A stretch of DNA of 7,533 nt, taken from NCBI GenBank assembly GCA_031283785.1, contig JAITBC010000401.1, forward strand, positions 1-7,533. The letters run 5' to 3'. Position 1 is the stretch's first letter, and each line of letters opens with the position of its first letter. Below are positions 1-7,075 of this stretch, one piece after another. Source of the DNA: Tannerella sp. GTDB lineage: Bacteria > Bacteroidota > Bacteroidia > Bacteroidales > Tannerellaceae. The notes beneath the pieces are model-generated. The model had not been told where the DNA came from. It did no database searches and saw only the letters and a program-made list of their open reading frames with translations. Position numbers and translations under genes: made by a program.

Positions 1-1
1 G

Positions 2-1252
2 TGTTACGCCATGAGGGCGCTGATGTATTTTTACGCATTGCGCGTTTGGGGAAGGGTGCCGATTATTACCGAAACGGTAGAAGGGTTGAATCAGCAGACC
101 GAATATCCTCGTTCTTCCATTGCGGAAGTCAGGGCGCGTATTATTACGGATGCCGAAACGTCGCTCACAACGATTCCCGATATCACTTCCGACCCGGCAA
201 AGAGATTTTACTTGAGCAAAGCAGCCGTATATGCCCTGCTGACGGACGTATATGCATGGTTTCAGGAGTACGATAAGGTGATAGAAACTTCGGACGTGTT
301 GATGATGAACACAAACATTAAATGGATTGACTCCTCTGACGATTGGAAAATGCTCTTTACAAACCCCACCGATCCGAAAGCGACAGAAAATATTTTTGTG
401 ATGTACTGGAACAGTCTCGAATATAACGGCGGAATGGGATATGCATCGCGGTTGGGAAGCAGCAGCAATACAAGTAATGTGGGAATAAAACCGGCAATAT
501 TCCAAAGGCTGTGGGAACGGTATAACCCCGAAGATCCGGGCAAATCGGATGCTCGCTGGTGGTTCTGTTTCGATACCGTACAGTACAGGAGCACCGAGGG
601 ATATGATACCGGCGGTGAGGCAGGGTCGAATGCCAATGCCGTTAAATTCGGAAAATGCGTCCCGTGGGATCCTGCGGCTCCAAGCGGACCGAATGGCGTA
701 CTTGGCAATCTCGGCGCATTTATATACGAAGCCACTAATGTTTGTAATACGAATATGCCGATATACCGCTATGCCGATGTGATGACATTAAGAGCTGAAG
801 CATTGGCTATGACCGGAAAATATAACGAAGCGCTGGAAATATTGCGGAAAGTGCGCTCACGTGTAGGGTATACGCCGGAAGAAGCGGACGATCCGACTAA
901 TTTCATGTCATATTATGACGGATTTGCCGATAAAGGTAAAAAACTGCAGGAGGTAATAGTCGATGAACGCCAATTGGAATTTCTGGCCGAAGGTAAACGT
1001 TGGTTCGACCTTTGCCGTGTCGGCAGAACTGTTTTTACAAAACCTTACTACGATGAAAGCGGCACAAAGCCATATAAAATACCGGACACAGGTTATTACG
1101 AATACCTGAAGCTAAAAATGAACAGCAGCACTTCTGGTTTTGTTAATTTTGAAGGCGACAATATGGGCCGTGTCTTTTTCCCGATAGTATCTGGCGCCTT
1201 TACGGCTAATTCACAACTAAGGGGCGACCAGAATCCTCCATATGATGAATAA
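2..1252 (+). CDS. SusD/RagB-family nutrient-binding outer membrane lipoprotein (5'-truncated by window edge)
   Basis: The open frame runs in from the left edge, so the signal peptide and roughly the first 100 or more residues are missing; about 416 residues are visible against a family length of around 500-600. Near the left edge, RALMYFYALRVWGRVPIIT matches the SusD TPR-helix segment (usually RALxYFYLVRxFGxVPLVT). Near 959-1030, ERQLEFLAEGKRWFDLCRVG matches the conserved C-terminal signature ERxLELAFEGxRWFDLxRxG, and the protein ends with the usual NP-type tail (NPPYDE). SusD proteins are lipid-anchored on the cell surface and close over the SusC porin to deliver oligosaccharides. The first ATG at 11 falls inside the conserved helix and is not the true start. 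It is the first visible gene of the operon. The sugar it binds cannot be read from the sequence. Confidence 0.95.
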   Translation, partial: CYAMRALMYFYALRVWGRVPIITETVEGLNQQTEYPRSSIAEVRARIITDAETSLTTIPDITSDPAKRFYLSKAAVYALLTDVYAWFQEYDKVIETSDVLMMNTNIKWIDSSDDWKMLFTNPTDPKATENIFVMYWNSLEYNGGMGYASRLGSSSNTSNVGIKPAIFQRLWERYNPEDPGKSDARWWFCFDTVQYRSTEGYDTGGEAGSNANAVKFGKCVPWDPAAPSGPNGVLGNLGAFIYEATNVCNTNMPIYRYADVMTLRAEALAMTGKYNEALEILRKVRSRVGYTPEEADDPTNFMSYYDGFADKGKKLQEVIVDERQLEFLAEGKRWFDLCRVGRTVFTKPYYDESGTKPYKIPDTGYYEYLKLKMNSSTSGFVNFEGDNMGRVFFPIVSGAFTANSQLRGDQNPPYDE

Positions 1253-1279
1253 TATCAAAAACTATTAAACAGTAAAGCG

Positions 1280-2026
1280 ATGAAAAAATATTATAACATA
1301 CTTTTGTTCGTTTGTACGACTTTATGCACTACTACCGGCTGTACCTTATTCGGGTTGGATCTGCAGGAAGATTACAAATACGAACATTCCCAATATAATG
1401 CCGAATTAGGCATGAATGTATGGGAGTTTATCAATTCGCGTCCCGACCTGTTTTCCGGGTTGTTGGAGGCCATAGAATATGTAAAAGATGTCGAACCCGG
1501 CATCGAAGATATGTACCGGCAACAGGGTAATACTTATTTGTTGCCTACCAATACGGCTTTGACGGATATTCAGTCGAGTATCGTCACAGCTGCCCCGTCC
1601 AATAATCCACCGAATATTCTCCGTTACGGATCTTATTTTATGATTAACAAAGTCTATCGTGACGGGCAATGGATTTTGCCTTCCGGATGGGATCAGTATC
1701 CGAAGCGGCAGATAGCCGAATTGCTGAAATACCATGTTATCAAAGATATGGTAGGTTATGGTTACACGGCATCTACTCCTACATGGTACGATACGCATGC
1801 ATCGGGCGACACCGCGAAAATAAACATTTACATGTATGACGGACGTGAAGCGTTCTTGTATATCAACAATTACACGGGGAATCCTGGTGTAACCGTTGCC
1901 GGAAGTACAACGGTCGTTCCGCTGTTGATGGTTGTCCCGCGTACGCATAACCTGATTGCGACCAACGGGCTTATACATGTGGTAGACCAATGGTTTTTAC
2001 CGCCGAGACGCAATATTTTATTTTGA
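1280..2026 (+). CDS. fasciclin (FAS1) domain lipoprotein of a PUL
   Basis: This 248-residue protein starts MKKYYNILLF, has a short hydrophobic stretch and a lipobox TTTGC with the acylated Cys at residue 21, so it is a predicted lipoprotein. Residues ~45-242 read as one FAS1 domain: WEFINSRPDLFSGLLEAI (48-65) as the first helices, TYLLPTNTAL (85-94) like the FAS1 'FAPTDxAF' H1 motif, AELLKYHVIKD (146-156) like 'LLxYHVVxG', and NGLIHVVDQWFLPP (229-242) like the H2 end 'NGVIHVIDxVLLPP'. FAS1 domains mediate adhesion or carbohydrate and protein contacts, and FAS1 lipoproteins are known beside SusC/SusD pairs in Bacteroidota. It lies 27 bp after the SusD stop and 28 bp before the next lipoprotein, the place of a surface glycan-binding protein. 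No catalytic motif is seen. The ligand is unknown. Confidence 0.82.
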   Translation: MKKYYNILLFVCTTLCTTTGCTLFGLDLQEDYKYEHSQYNAELGMNVWEFINSRPDLFSGLLEAIEYVKDVEPGIEDMYRQQGNTYLLPTNTALTDIQSSIVTAAPSNNPPNILRYGSYFMINKVYRDGQWILPSGWDQYPKRQIAELLKYHVIKDMVGYGYTASTPTWYDTHASGDTAKINIYMYDGREAFLYINNYTGNPGVTVAGSTTVVPLLMVVPRTHNLIATNGLIHVVDQWFLPPRRNILF

Positions 2027-2054
2027 ATTTTAATAACTTTAACAGACTGATGGT

Positions 2055-3194
2055 ATGAATAAACATATTATTTTGATGTTTGCAGCAGCGATATTGGCAG
2101 CTTGCGAAAATGAACCGGTAACGATACTGACATTGAGCAAAGCCGGAGATTATTTTTATTTCGGCGAAAAGGTTCAGGTATGGACGGGCGTGGATGCGGA
2201 TCTGCATCATGTGACATATGATTGGGAGTGTACGGGCGGACAGTTTGACGGCTTTCGTACGCAGCATCTTTTCGAGAATTTGTGGATAGCGCCTGATAAA
2301 CCGGGCGAATACATCATAACCGTTACGGCACGGACAGGTACGGATTCAGATATACGACAGACTAAAATGAAAGTAACAGGCTATTTTGCTGAAGATTTTG
2401 ATTACGGCAGCAAGAATCCTGCCGGATGGGCGAGTTCTAATACGACGTTAGCGTATGAAGATTTAAATGTAAACGGCACGGTAGACAAAGTGGTCAGGGT
2501 GCCGGCTACAAGTAATTCGAGTAATCCGCAATTGCGCAGGAGTATGACAGGCGTTCCGTTGACGCCGCCGTTTTCCGTCAGGACAAAAATGATGTATGCC
2601 GGATATAAAGCGGTGACGGGAACAAACGATGTGACGACGGCAAATTACGCTACCTACTTGAGCCTTACATTTGTACAACCGGCAACGAATCCGGAAAAAC
2701 CGTATATCCGTGAAATACGCTGGGAATTTTGCCCTCCTGTCGAAAATACGAAGAAGAACTGGCGTTTACGTATGGAAAGTTACACGCCCGCAACCGGAAA
2801 ATCTGCATGGGCGACGGCGAATGGAAATAATACGGCCAACCCTGCACCTTTTTTCGCCAACACTATAGACGGATGGAATGAATTATTCAATTTTACGGCA
2901 AATACATTTCATACGTTTTCTATGACGATCGACGCCGACTGGCGGTTTTCAGCATGCATAGACGGCATCGTTTTTGTGGATAAAAGCGATGCCCTGAAAA
3001 ACTTTACAGCTGATAATTCTCTTATGCATCCGGATATGAAGGTGAATCAGTTCCAACTGAATGTACCGCGCAAAAGCGCGTCGTCGTCGCCAAACACCGA
3101 AATGGTATGGGTCGTTTCACGTGTAGATGTCAATGACAAAAACTCTGCTATCGGTGGTGACGTGAATAATATCGGTTTTGAGGAACTTAAATAA
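2055..3194 (+). CDS. surface lipoprotein with Ig/PKD-like domain and probable LamG/concanavalin-like domain
   Basis: The 379-residue protein begins MNKHIILMFAAAILAAC with a clear lipobox (LAAC, Cys17). The residues after Cys are E-N-E-P; acidic residues just after the lipidated Cys act as a surface-export signal in Bacteroidota, so an outward location is plausible. Residues ~22-108 form an Ig/PKD-like fold: the pattern YDWECTGG (55-62) followed by APDKPGEYIITVTA (79-92) is the usual 'W..sgG.f....W.AP...G.Y.ItVta' layout. From ~110 (FAEDFDYG) to ~365 the sequence is rich in short beta strands, with segments such as FSMTIDADWRFSACIDGIVF that resemble a LamG/concanavalin-type jelly roll. I see no catalytic signature and infer glycan binding. 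The jelly-roll call is pattern-based and less certain than the lipoprotein and Ig-like calls. Its stop lies 10 bp before the fucosidase ATG. Confidence 0.7.
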   Translation: MNKHIILMFAAAILAACENEPVTILTLSKAGDYFYFGEKVQVWTGVDADLHHVTYDWECTGGQFDGFRTQHLFENLWIAPDKPGEYIITVTARTGTDSDIRQTKMKVTGYFAEDFDYGSKNPAGWASSNTTLAYEDLNVNGTVDKVVRVPATSNSSNPQLRRSMTGVPLTPPFSVRTKMMYAGYKAVTGTNDVTTANYATYLSLTFVQPATNPEKPYIREIRWEFCPPVENTKKNWRLRMESYTPATGKSAWATANGNNTANPAPFFANTIDGWNELFNFTANTFHTFSMTIDADWRFSACIDGIVFVDKSDALKNFTADNSLMHPDMKVNQFQLNVPRKSASSSPNTEMVWVVSRVDVNDKNSAIGGDVNNIGFEELK

Positions 3195-3200
3195 AAATAT

Positions 3201-3293
3201 TTTTATGAAGCAACGGATTTTTATGCAAAACGGTTTTAAGAAAAACGTTTCTATACAAAACGATTCTATGCAAAGCGACGCAAAGCAAAACGG
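3201..3293 (+). repeat. degenerate 15-bp tandem repeat at the 5' end of the fucosidase gene
   Basis: Five contiguous 15-bp units lie at 3219-3233, 3234-3248, 3249-3263, 3264-3278 and 3279-3293, with rough consensus TTYTATGCAAAACGR; examples are TTTTATGCAAAACGG, TTCTATACAAAACGA and TTCTATGCAAAGCGA. An 18-bp diverged unit (TTTTATGAAGCAACGGAT) precedes them at 3201-3218. Because the unit is a multiple of three, each copy encodes five residues: FMQNG, FKKNV, SIQND, SMQSD, AKQNG. The array lies before the hydrophobic core of the signal peptide and offers several in-frame ATGs (3205, 3223, 3268). The units were aligned by eye. Confidence 0.75.
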
Positions 3294-4740
3294 GAAAAAA
3301 ATCGAAAAAGTAATCCGTTTTTTACTGTTGATTATCTTATCCTGTCCGTGTTTATCGGCACAAACGGCGGAACAGGCTGCTTACGACAAAAAAATTGAAT
3401 GGTGGCGCGAGGCGCGGTTCGGTATGTTTATACATTGGGGGCCTTATTCGCTTTACGGTGGCGTTTATAATGGCTTCAACCAGCATCGCGGCGGAGCAGA
3501 ATGGATTATGAACAGATGTAAAATTCCCGTAGCCGAATATCGCGCCAAAGCGAGTACGTTCAATCCGGTGAAATTTGATGCAGAGGCAATTGTATGCATG
3601 GCGAAGGAAGCAGGTATGAAATACATCGTCTTCACAACGAAACATCATGACGGTTTTGCCATGTTCAAGAGCCGTGCAAGCGAATTTAATATCGTTGATT
3701 ATACGCCTTATAAGAAAGATATTGTTGCGTCTTTAGCCGATGCTTGTCGCCGTTATAATATGAAATTGGGATTCTATTATTCGCAATCGCAAGACTGGTG
3801 TAATGCCGGCGGGGCGACGGCACGCAAATTAATGTGGGAAGGATGGCCGAATCCCGATTCCGTCCGCATAAACAATTTTACGCAGGCGCATGGCGGCGCT
3901 TGGGACTGTCTGCAGTTAGACGCTACTTTCGAAGAATATTTCTATCGCGTTTCGTTGCCGCAGATAAAAGAATTGTTGACGAACTACGGCGACATAGCCG
4001 TTATTTGGTGGGATACGCCGATGTCTATTTCGGATACGCTGGCCGGCGAACTGAAAAAGGAACTTGACAAATATCCGCATGTCATCACGAACGACCGGTT
4101 GAAACGCCCGAACTTCCCCGGAGATTACAAAACGCCGGAAGGTTTGGTACCCAAAACCGAAGATATTGAAGGCGTAGACTGGGAAACATGCATGAATATC
4201 GGCAGTTCATGGGGATATAGAAGTTGGGATAAGAACTGGAAAACGCCGGAAACATTGATACGTAACCTCGTAACGATTGCGGCGCGTGGAGGCAACTATC
4301 TGTTGAATATAGGTCCTGACGCCGAAGGTGTCGTCCCCGTCGAAGCTGTCGCCCGCCTGCGTGATATGGGTCGATGGCTGAAAGTGAACGGCGAAGCGAT
4401 ATACGGGACAGAGCGAAGCCTTCTCTCACCGATATGGGGAGAATGTACACGTAAAAGCGGGAAAAAAAATACAATCCTCTATTTGTGTGTTTTCGACTGG
4501 CCGAAAGACGGCAAGCTTGTTTTTGAAGTTAACTGTAAGGTAAAAAAAGCAAGTATGTTGCACGATGGAAGTTCGCTGACAACACGTAAAACATCTCAAG
4601 GTATCGCAATAGACGTTCCTGCATCAGCGCCTGATAATATTGCGTCGGTGATTAAACTGGAATTAAACGAAAAACTGCCGTCCGTAGAAATTAAATCCAA
4701 CACGGCAAAATATTTCGAAATAGCAGACGAGCGAAACTAA
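3205..4740 (+). CDS. secreted alpha-L-fucosidase, glycoside hydrolase family 29
   Basis: It hydrolyses alpha-linked L-fucose from glycans by a retaining mechanism, probably in the periplasm or at the outer membrane. Numbering from ATG 3205 (511 residues), the GH29 marks are RFGMFIHWGPYSLYGG with His77, TTKHHDGFAMF with KHHDGF at 146-151, the nucleophile motif AVIWWDTPM with Asp270, ITNDR, WETCMNIGSSWGY with Glu327 as a candidate acid/base, and GGNYLLNIGPDAEG (362-375). A C-terminal beta-sandwich follows (~420-511). The hydrophobic core RFLLLIILSCPCLSA gives a signal peptide with cleavage likely at SA|QT; the alternative ILSC could serve as a poor lipobox. The start is uncertain. The frame is open from a TTG at 3178 that overlaps the previous gene, ATG 3205 gives a 10-bp gap, and ATG 3268 would give an ordinary ~31-residue signal peptide. 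The N-terminal repeat lies between these choices. Last gene of the operon. Confidence 0.95.
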   Translation: MKQRIFMQNGFKKNVSIQNDSMQSDAKQNGKKIEKVIRFLLLIILSCPCLSAQTAEQAAYDKKIEWWREARFGMFIHWGPYSLYGGVYNGFNQHRGGAEWIMNRCKIPVAEYRAKASTFNPVKFDAEAIVCMAKEAGMKYIVFTTKHHDGFAMFKSRASEFNIVDYTPYKKDIVASLADACRRYNMKLGFYYSQSQDWCNAGGATARKLMWEGWPNPDSVRINNFTQAHGGAWDCLQLDATFEEYFYRVSLPQIKELLTNYGDIAVIWWDTPMSISDTLAGELKKELDKYPHVITNDRLKRPNFPGDYKTPEGLVPKTEDIEGVDWETCMNIGSSWGYRSWDKNWKTPETLIRNLVTIAARGGNYLLNIGPDAEGVVPVEAVARLRDMGRWLKVNGEAIYGTERSLLSPIWGECTRKSGKKNTILYLCVFDWPKDGKLVFEVNCKVKKASMLHDGSSLTTRKTSQGIAIDVPASAPDNIASVIKLELNEKLPSVEIKSNTAKYFEIADERN

Positions 4741-4776
4741 TCGAATCGAAACGTCAATCCGGCAACAGGGGAACAC

Positions 4777-4923
4777 TCAAATACCATAGATCAAAACTAT
4801 GCGTTCTTTAGTGGTTCTCGTCTGGTTACCGTCAATCAAACGGTTATCATCGCTCATGAAATTTTCGAATTTCTCCGTAGAACTGTCAGGATAATACCAT
4901 CCCTCATTTTGTTCATACAGTCT
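4777..4923 (-). pseudogene. orphan C-terminal coding remnant, family not recognised
   Basis: On the minus strand a 48-codon stretch is open and ends in TGA at 4777-4779. It reads RLYEQNEGWYYPDSS, then a hydrophilic part with SDDNRLIDGNQTRTTKE, and ends RIVLIYGI. The composition, with codons mostly of purine-N-pyrimidine form and a strand-like tail, looks like the end of a real protein. A stop (TAA, 4924-4926) lies directly upstream in frame, and no ATG, GTG or TTG begins it; Met23 is the only Met. I read it as the 3' scrap of a decayed or replaced gene lying 33 bp beyond the end of the GH99-like gene on the same strand. The complementary plus-strand frame is also open, for 67 codons after the fucosidase stop, but is less protein-like. 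It could also be chance, so confidence is low. Confidence 0.35.
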
Positions 4924-4955
4924 TTATTTTCCAACGGCGTTTAAATCCTGCTATT

Positions 4956-6167
4956 TTAATATTTATCATATTTGCGTTCAATGAATACCGATTTTACGGC
5001 TTCGAGATATCCGAAACCATTGAGCATGTCGGGCAGGAGATAGCTGCCTTCGACCCATTCGTTCCACGCGTTGACGGTGATCAGGGGCGGTTGTTCGGGA
5101 TGGCTGTCGGCATATTGCTTTGCTATGGAAAGCAAGGTCTCAAAACTTTGCGGCGTATTGTGATAATGTACCACATCTTTCATGCCTTTTGACGGAAAAC
5201 GGGGCGTATCATCCCAGCCTGTGGAAACACATGGGAATAACGGTATATTCAGGATAGAGTCCATCTGTGTACGTATTTTGATGGAATTAGATCCATAAAC
5301 AACATAATCTTCTTTCGTACCGCCCATATTGTACATTGCAACGCTGTTGAAACCCATCGCTTTTACTCTGTCGGCAAACTGTTTTGCCGCTTCCTGCGAC
5401 ATCAATGCGCCTCCACCTTGATTCCACTGTATATGCAATCCCGGAAAACCGGCTTTCTTCACTTCGTCACGGAAGTAATCCAGAGCCTTACGTGTTTCTT
5501 CAACGCTTCCGCCGAAACTTTCCAGCAGTTTGTCGACGCTGAAAACAGAAAAGACCGGCTCACCATTGATCTTAAAATAATTAGGACGCTTGAAATATTG
5601 ATCGATCACTCTGTCAACGATTATCTTATAGTTTTTCCAGTCCACTTTGGCATTCCACAGAATATCCGTGTTGTCCTTATATCGGTGCACATTCCAATAG
5701 TTATATTTCACGTCGTGATTTGCCCACATAATATAGAACTGCATCCTGTCATTGTTTGCAGCCTTGAGGAAACCGTCATTCAGGGCGCTTTCGAGGAAAG
5801 GCCCTCCTTCATACCAATACCAGTCGTACACAAATACGTTGACGCCATGATCGGTTGCAACGTCGATCCATTTTTCCACCACCGCCGGGTCGTTGTCCAG
5901 TTCATAGCCCCAGAGCGGTTGTCGCGGCTGATAATGCCCGTCAAAACGGGGATTGCCTTTTTTAATCACTTCCCATTCGCCAATCCCTTCCGGCCACAGT
6001 TTCTCATGCGCTAACGGATCGTCGTGACACGACGGCCATATATATGCCGCCACATAATACTTACTGTTTGCACCTTGTTTTTTCTGCTGCGACTGTGCTA
6101 TGGATGCGCAACCAAGGATAATGGCTGCTGCTATAAACATCCGCATTTTAAATCCTGCATTTTTCAT
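4956..6167 (-). CDS. exported GH99-like (WbsX-type) glycoside hydrolase-like protein
   Basis: Numbering from the ATG at 6167 (403 residues; a TTG three codons upstream is less likely), residues 1-28 form a signal peptide, MKNAGFKMRMFIAAAIILGC then ASIAQSQQ. It is either cleaved near AQS|QQ or lipidated at Cys20 through a weak ILGC box. The rest matches the WbsX/GH99-like family: VAAYIWPSCHDD (39-50), LWPEGIGEWEVIKKGNPRFD (57-76), GHYQPRQP (77-84), VFVYDWYWYEGG (111-122), and the hallmark NAWNEWVEGSYLLPD with Glu370 and Glu373. In GH99 endo-alpha-mannosidases the catalytic pair has the same ExxE spacing in a WNEWxEG context, so hydrolase activity is plausible; the substrate is unknown. Classic WbsX proteins of O-antigen clusters lack signal peptides, so this exported form is more likely degradative. 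It is convergent with the fucosidase gene and follows the methyltransferase gene by 111 bp on the same strand. No clear promoter is seen in that gap. Confidence 0.85.
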   Translation of the reverse strand: MKNAGFKMRMFIAAAIILGCASIAQSQQKKQGANSKYYVAAYIWPSCHDDPLAHEKLWPEGIGEWEVIKKGNPRFDGHYQPRQPLWGYELDNDPAVVEKWIDVATDHGVNVFVYDWYWYEGGPFLESALNDGFLKAANNDRMQFYIMWANHDVKYNYWNVHRYKDNTDILWNAKVDWKNYKIIVDRVIDQYFKRPNYFKINGEPVFSVFSVDKLLESFGGSVEETRKALDYFRDEVKKAGFPGLHIQWNQGGGALMSQEAAKQFADRVKAMGFNSVAMYNMGGTKEDYVVYGSNSIKIRTQMDSILNIPLFPCVSTGWDDTPRFPSKGMKDVVHYHNTPQSFETLLSIAKQYADSHPEQPPLITVNAWNEWVEGSYLLPDMLNGFGYLEAVKSVFIERKYDKY

Positions 6168-6278
6168 ACCTGTCAATTTTAATTTGAAATTAGTTACTAT
6201 TTGTTTTATTACGGTTTATTTAAATAGAATTCATATGTTCTCCACTTATATGCTGTTACGGACAAACACAGCGTATCA

Positions 6279-6971
6279 TCATTGCTTAATCTTTTTACCT
6301 GCTGCATATACGTTTTTCCCGAATAATCCGGAACAGAAAAAATCGCATATACGGCTGACCGGAAATATAATTCTATCATAAAATATCAGTAAACGGTTGT
6401 TTATTTTACCATCACTGTTCATCAATTTATATAACAACGATACAAAAAATCCGGCGCTGTCGACATATTTTGCTTTTTCTATCTCCAACCCCACATTCCT
6501 GAAACGCTCTGCAAGTGTTTTTTTACGGTATCTCCTGTAATGTCCCACAGATTTGTCCATCGAAGAATACAGTATATTAAATGCCGGTACATATACTAAA
6601 ATTTTTCCGCCCGGTTTCAGCTTTTTCGCCCATAACGTCATAGTTTCCATGTCGTTTTCTATATGCTCAAGCACATTAAGCGAATAGATATAATCCACCG
6701 AACCGTCTTCCGTATCTTCTACGGAATCGCTTACCGGAAGCCCCATTTTTTCGATTTGTTTACGTTGACTGTAATCCGGCTCTATACAATGAACGTTAAA
6801 GCCTTTTGAACGTATTTTCTGTGCAAATGTTCCGATACCGGCGCCTATATCCAATATTTTGCCTGAACAGGGAATATATCCGGTTACAAGTTTCTCGAGA
6901 AATGCATTGTATCGTTTAGCATTTGCCATTGTTTCCAGTGTTTCGGTTCCGGAATAGTGAAATTCTTTCAT
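6279..6971 (-). CDS. class I SAM-dependent methyltransferase
   Basis: Numbering from ATG 6971 (230 residues), the Rossmann fold marks are present: motif I ILDIGAGIGTFAQKI (39-53) binds SAM, the acidic end of strand 2 is CIEPD (62-66), and YIYSLNVLEHIEND (94-107) is motif IV as in Methyltransf_11/23 proteins. LKPGGKILVYVPA (118-130) and VGHYRRYRKKTL (142-153) are typical of a subfamily often found beside glycosyltransferases. The C-terminal ~60 residues hold hydrophobic amphipathic stretches, AGFFVSLLYKLM and LLIFYDRIIFPVSRI, suggesting membrane contact. A GTG at 6992 would add seven residues, but the ATG start gives MKEFHYSGTETLE, the usual family beginning. The acceptor is unknown; a lipid-linked or sugar substrate is a guess from relatives. 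A promoter lies about 70 bp upstream. It may be co-transcribed with the GH99-like gene across 111 bp. Confidence 0.88.
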   Translation of the reverse strand: MKEFHYSGTETLETMANAKRYNAFLEKLVTGYIPCSGKILDIGAGIGTFAQKIRSKGFNVHCIEPDYSQRKQIEKMGLPVSDSVEDTEDGSVDYIYSLNVLEHIENDMETMTLWAKKLKPGGKILVYVPAFNILYSSMDKSVGHYRRYRKKTLAERFRNVGLEIEKAKYVDSAGFFVSLLYKLMNSDGKINNRLLIFYDRIIFPVSRICDFFCSGLFGKNVYAAGKKIKQ

Positions 6972-7043
6972 ACAGTTTACTTTAGTGTACACTTTCTTTG
7001 GACAGAAATAACAAGTTTATTATGACGTTTCTTTTCCCTGCTG

Positions 7044-7075
7044 CAAAAGTAGCGTTTTTTTCTTTACCTCATAAA
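7044..7075 (-). promoter_or_regulatory. putative Bacteroidota promoter for the methyltransferase gene
   Basis: On the minus strand TACTTTTG (7051 down to 7044) fits the Bacteroides -7 consensus TAnnTTTG exactly. TTTA (7075-7072) sits 20 bp upstream and fits three of four bases of the -33 TTTG box. The predicted transcript start is near 7038, leaving about 65 nt of leader before ATG 6971. Confidence 0.6.

Larger units (their letters stand above)
2..4740 (+). other. 3' part of a polysaccharide utilization locus (PUL) operon
   Basis: Four same-strand genes follow one another with 27, 28 and 10 bp gaps: SusD-like, FAS1 lipoprotein, Ig/jelly-roll lipoprotein, GH29 fucosidase. No terminator-like hairpin separates them, so one transcript is likely. 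A SusD homologue is by established knowledge the lid of a SusC TonB-dependent transporter, so a susC gene is expected just left of the window. The presence of a fucosidase suggests a fucosylated target such as a mucin, algal or host-type glycan; this is inference, since only one enzyme is visible. Confidence 0.8.

Noticed and set aside
1406..1990. 194-codon minus-strand open frame opposite the FAS1 gene
   Set aside because: It is a complementary-strand shadow; the plus strand has a lipoprotein signal and the full set of FAS1 motifs.
4828..4844. Inverted repeat ACCGT/ACGGT in the convergent gap as a terminator
   Set aside because: It has only five base pairs around a 7-nt loop, with no T-run on either side.
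4741..4944. In-frame continuation of the fucosidase after its stop codon as a read-through domain
   Set aside because: The GH29 barrel and C-terminal beta-sandwich are already complete before the stop; the extension is the codon-for-codon complement of the more protein-like minus-strand remnant.
5418..6014. 198-codon plus-strand open frame opposite the GH99-like gene
   Set aside because: It is a shadow of the strongly supported minus-strand gene and shows no domain pattern.
6252..6272. Inverted repeat GCTGT/ACAGC downstream of the methyltransferase gene as a terminator
   Set aside because: The stem is five base pairs with an 11-nt loop and no following T-run.
6100..6381. 93-codon plus-strand open frame spanning the gap between the GH99-like and methyltransferase genes
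   Set aside because: It overlaps the 5' end of one supported gene and the 3' end of another on the opposite strand, and has no recognisable content.
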